In this document: positions 61,860 to 64,000 of the stretch, in pieces | Layout of the letters: every line of letters starts with the position of its first letter | Numbering within the stretch: position 1 is the stretch's first letter | Assembly: GCF_000247815.1 (NCBI RefSeq) | Contig: NC_021677.1 | Span: 60,827,048 to 60,891,047 of the forward strand | Reading direction: 5' to 3' | DNA: 64,000 nt | DNA from: Ficedula albicollis | Taxonomy: Eukaryota; Chordata; Aves; Passeriformes; Muscicapidae | Translations under genes and position numbers: made by a program | Notes under the pieces: model-generated | Told to the model about the DNA's origin: nothing | Databases searched by the model: none | The model's input: the letters and a program-made list of their open reading frames with translations, nothing else

Positions 61860-64000
61860 CTATAGGAGAAAGGGAAAAAAAAAGAAAAATTAGGTTTTGA
61901 ACAGGTTTTCCCTCAGTGTTATTTCCTCCACCAATTATAATAATAAAAGAAGATTTCTCATTGTTATAGAGTAGCCTCAAAGTAGCTTTAATAAAATTAC
62001 CAAACTACATCAGCCATGGAACAGCTTCTGGAATCATTTACAATTTGCTCCAAAGTTGTTGGCCTGGATAGGAAGAAATGCAGTTTGCCAGAGTAATTCC
62101 CCTCCTTTCTTTTCTTCATCTTCCTCACTCTTCCTTCCCACATGACTTTCATCAAGCTAAAGATTTGGATTTCCAGAGGCTGTGAAATAAGTGCACTTTT
62201 TTTTCTTTTTTTCTTTTTTCTTTTTTTTTTTCATAAATCAAACATAATGAATTAAGATTCTTAACCTGGCAATTGAGAGTTAAATTTCACCTTCTTTTTG
62301 TTCCCAGATTTATGACAGCTTCAGAAGCAGAATGAGGAGAAGACAGGAGAGAGCCCTGAATTTTAGTCAGCCATAAAGAATCAGGTATTTCCAAAACTGC
62401 TTTTTGAAGTCTGAAACCCAGTTTTACACTCACAAAAACTCCATACATTTATGAGGAAACAGGAAGATCTGTTACTTATTTTGAACATGTGATGGCATAA
62501 AACTTCCAGGGCACTTATAAAGACCAGATGATTCCATAATTTGCTGAAAACAATATTTTTGTCCCAAACATTATATTTATTTTCTTTTTAAAAAAGCAGG
62601 AACCACAGAGTTTTTTAAAAAAGTGAAACTTATGTTAAAAACCCTAACTCTGAGGTCAAAATAAACCAGATTTTCCCATTTCACAACTGATTGCTATGAA
62701 CAGACCTGGATTTTTGCAGGAAGAATCCAAACTTTTCCAGACTGTTTGTTTCAGGAAGGAAAACAAACCCAAAAAAAACAATCATCACCTAATACTGAAA
62801 AAAAAAATAAAATCCAGACATAATCCAAACTAATTAGGCAAGCACAATTCCCAATCCACCAACTCAGTTTAAAACCCATCATGGGCAGCACATGCCACAA
62901 CTACATTTTTCTCTACACAAGAAAAAATTGACTCTTCAACTCAAGTGTCCCAAGGGACACCCATCCTCTTGGGAATGAAAGGAAAGGGATTTAACCCAGG
63001 TTGCTCAGAATATTTCCACAGCTGCTTGAAAAATAAAAACAAATGTGCCTACTGAGGGCACAGGGAATCAAGTCCACGGAGAAGCTGCATGGTGCAGAGA
63101 GAGGACAGGCTCTCCTTGCCTCTGGGAAGAAAATTTACTCATTTAAAGTTGTTTTACCTCAACTCCTGAGTGTTTTGGAAGCTGCTATCACAAACTGGTT
63201 TGTGCCATCCTGCCACACTGCAGAGAGCTCGGTGTGGAGTCTGGCTCTGGCTCAAAAGGGAACAGTTGTTATACAGAATAACTTCTGGACAGAGAGGAGT
63301 TACTGTGATAATATATTTGTACAGTGCATTGAGCAGCACTGAAAGCAAGGCTTGGGAACTCTAATTTGGCTATTAAGTTATCCAAATAAAAGACTAACAC
63401 TTCAATACACTAATTATTCATCAGTTGTCTTAACATTAAGTCTCCTCCCAGTTTGTATTTATTTTCTGCATGCACACAGCTCACTGAAAATTACAGGGTC
63501 TAAAATTACATCCAGCACAGAAAGTTTTGGAAGGGCTGAGAGGGATGGGAAGAAAAGCTTGTCTTTTGGGGGAAAAAAAGCACAGATGCTCAAAACTAAG
63601 CTGGAGCTTTCAAAATGATTAATTACAGCTACTTGATAAACCCAGCTCCCTGCACTAAGTGATCTAATATTAGTCATCTCTTGAAGGAAGCAGATCTTGA
63701 AAATTTGTCTCAGCCAAAGTCAATATTGAATGCTTACAGGGAAAAGCTAATCCCCAAAGTAAATATGTAATTAAGCAGATTTTTCACAAGTGTAATTAAG
63801 TTGATCATTACAATACATTACTGTAACAGTTAGAGCACAAGGAGCCCAGCACAGCCCAGCTGATGACAGCAGCACACAGCCAGCCATGAACTCATGGCAT
63901 GGACAGTCACACCCTGACAGTGCCTGCACATTTCCCAGCATCTGACACCACGCTCAGGGCAAACCACAGGCTCAGGGTTTGGGCTTTAACATGTGTTTTA
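61860..64000 (-). other. KTN1: KTN1 intron upstream of the start-codon exon
   Basis: AT-rich, without CpG clustering, TATA-like promoter context or a visible donor-paired 5' exon. It holds a T-rich tract at about 62198-62232 and otherwise unique sequence. It is read as intron because the start exon begins with a 3' splice site. Confidence 0.6.
62198..62232. repeat. T-rich simple tract
   Basis: T-runs separated by single C bases in the KTN1 upstream intron. It reads as a purine-rich A/G tract on the minus (sense) strand. Confidence 0.8.

Noticed and set aside
61860..64000. KTN1 promoter or first exon in the window
   Set aside because: The sequence is AT-rich with no CpG cluster, and the start exon begins with a splice acceptor, so the true promoter is most likely beyond 64000.

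Overview
The window is vertebrate nuclear DNA, almost certainly from a bird. It carries one large, intact-looking, multi-exon gene on the minus strand, kinectin 1 (KTN1), surrounded by non-coding sequence. Avian origin is inferred from many 3'-end fragments of CR1 retrotransposons (the usual bird LINE), short introns, low repeat content and close protein similarity to known vertebrate kinectins. A songbird-like genome is plausible, but the species cannot be fixed from this sequence.

Layout, read in gene direction (high to low coordinates). 64000-61860 is AT-rich sequence read as the intron after an unseen 5' non-coding exon; no promoter or CpG island is visible. 61859-61302 holds the start codon, membrane anchor and lysine-rich segment. 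41 further coding exons follow down to a stop codon at 10537-10539, and a 3'-UTR exon lies at about 9232-8715 with a poly(A) signal at 8734-8739. I assembled 42 coding exons by matching frame, splice dinucleotides and similarity to the kinectin family. They join without a frame break into a predicted protein of 1354 residues, close to known kinectins (about 1.35-1.36 thousand residues). 1-8714 is downstream intergenic DNA with no protein gene that I can support.

The most striking structure is inside KTN1. The central coiled coil is encoded by seven tandem copies of a three-exon cassette (38 + 91 + 69 nt, splice phases 0-2-0-0, about 66 residues per copy), preceded by an isolated 69-nt exon of the third type. 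Intron positions, phases and residue patterns recur so regularly that repeated duplication of an exon triplet is the simplest explanation. It also explains why single 69-nt exons can be skipped without breaking the frame.

Outside the exons the window shows: an uninterrupted run of 192 C between A-runs in one intron (53126-53317); about eighteen short tandem duplications, each in exactly two copies with periods of 28-175 bp; roughly ten CR1 fragments, nearly all antisense to KTN1; a homeodomain-motif-rich stretch at about 2130-2650 that may be a conserved regulatory element; one probable GC-AG intron; and a duplicated candidate 24-nt microexon. Splice calls and gene identity come from reading and recalled family knowledge. 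No alignment, transcript or database search was run.
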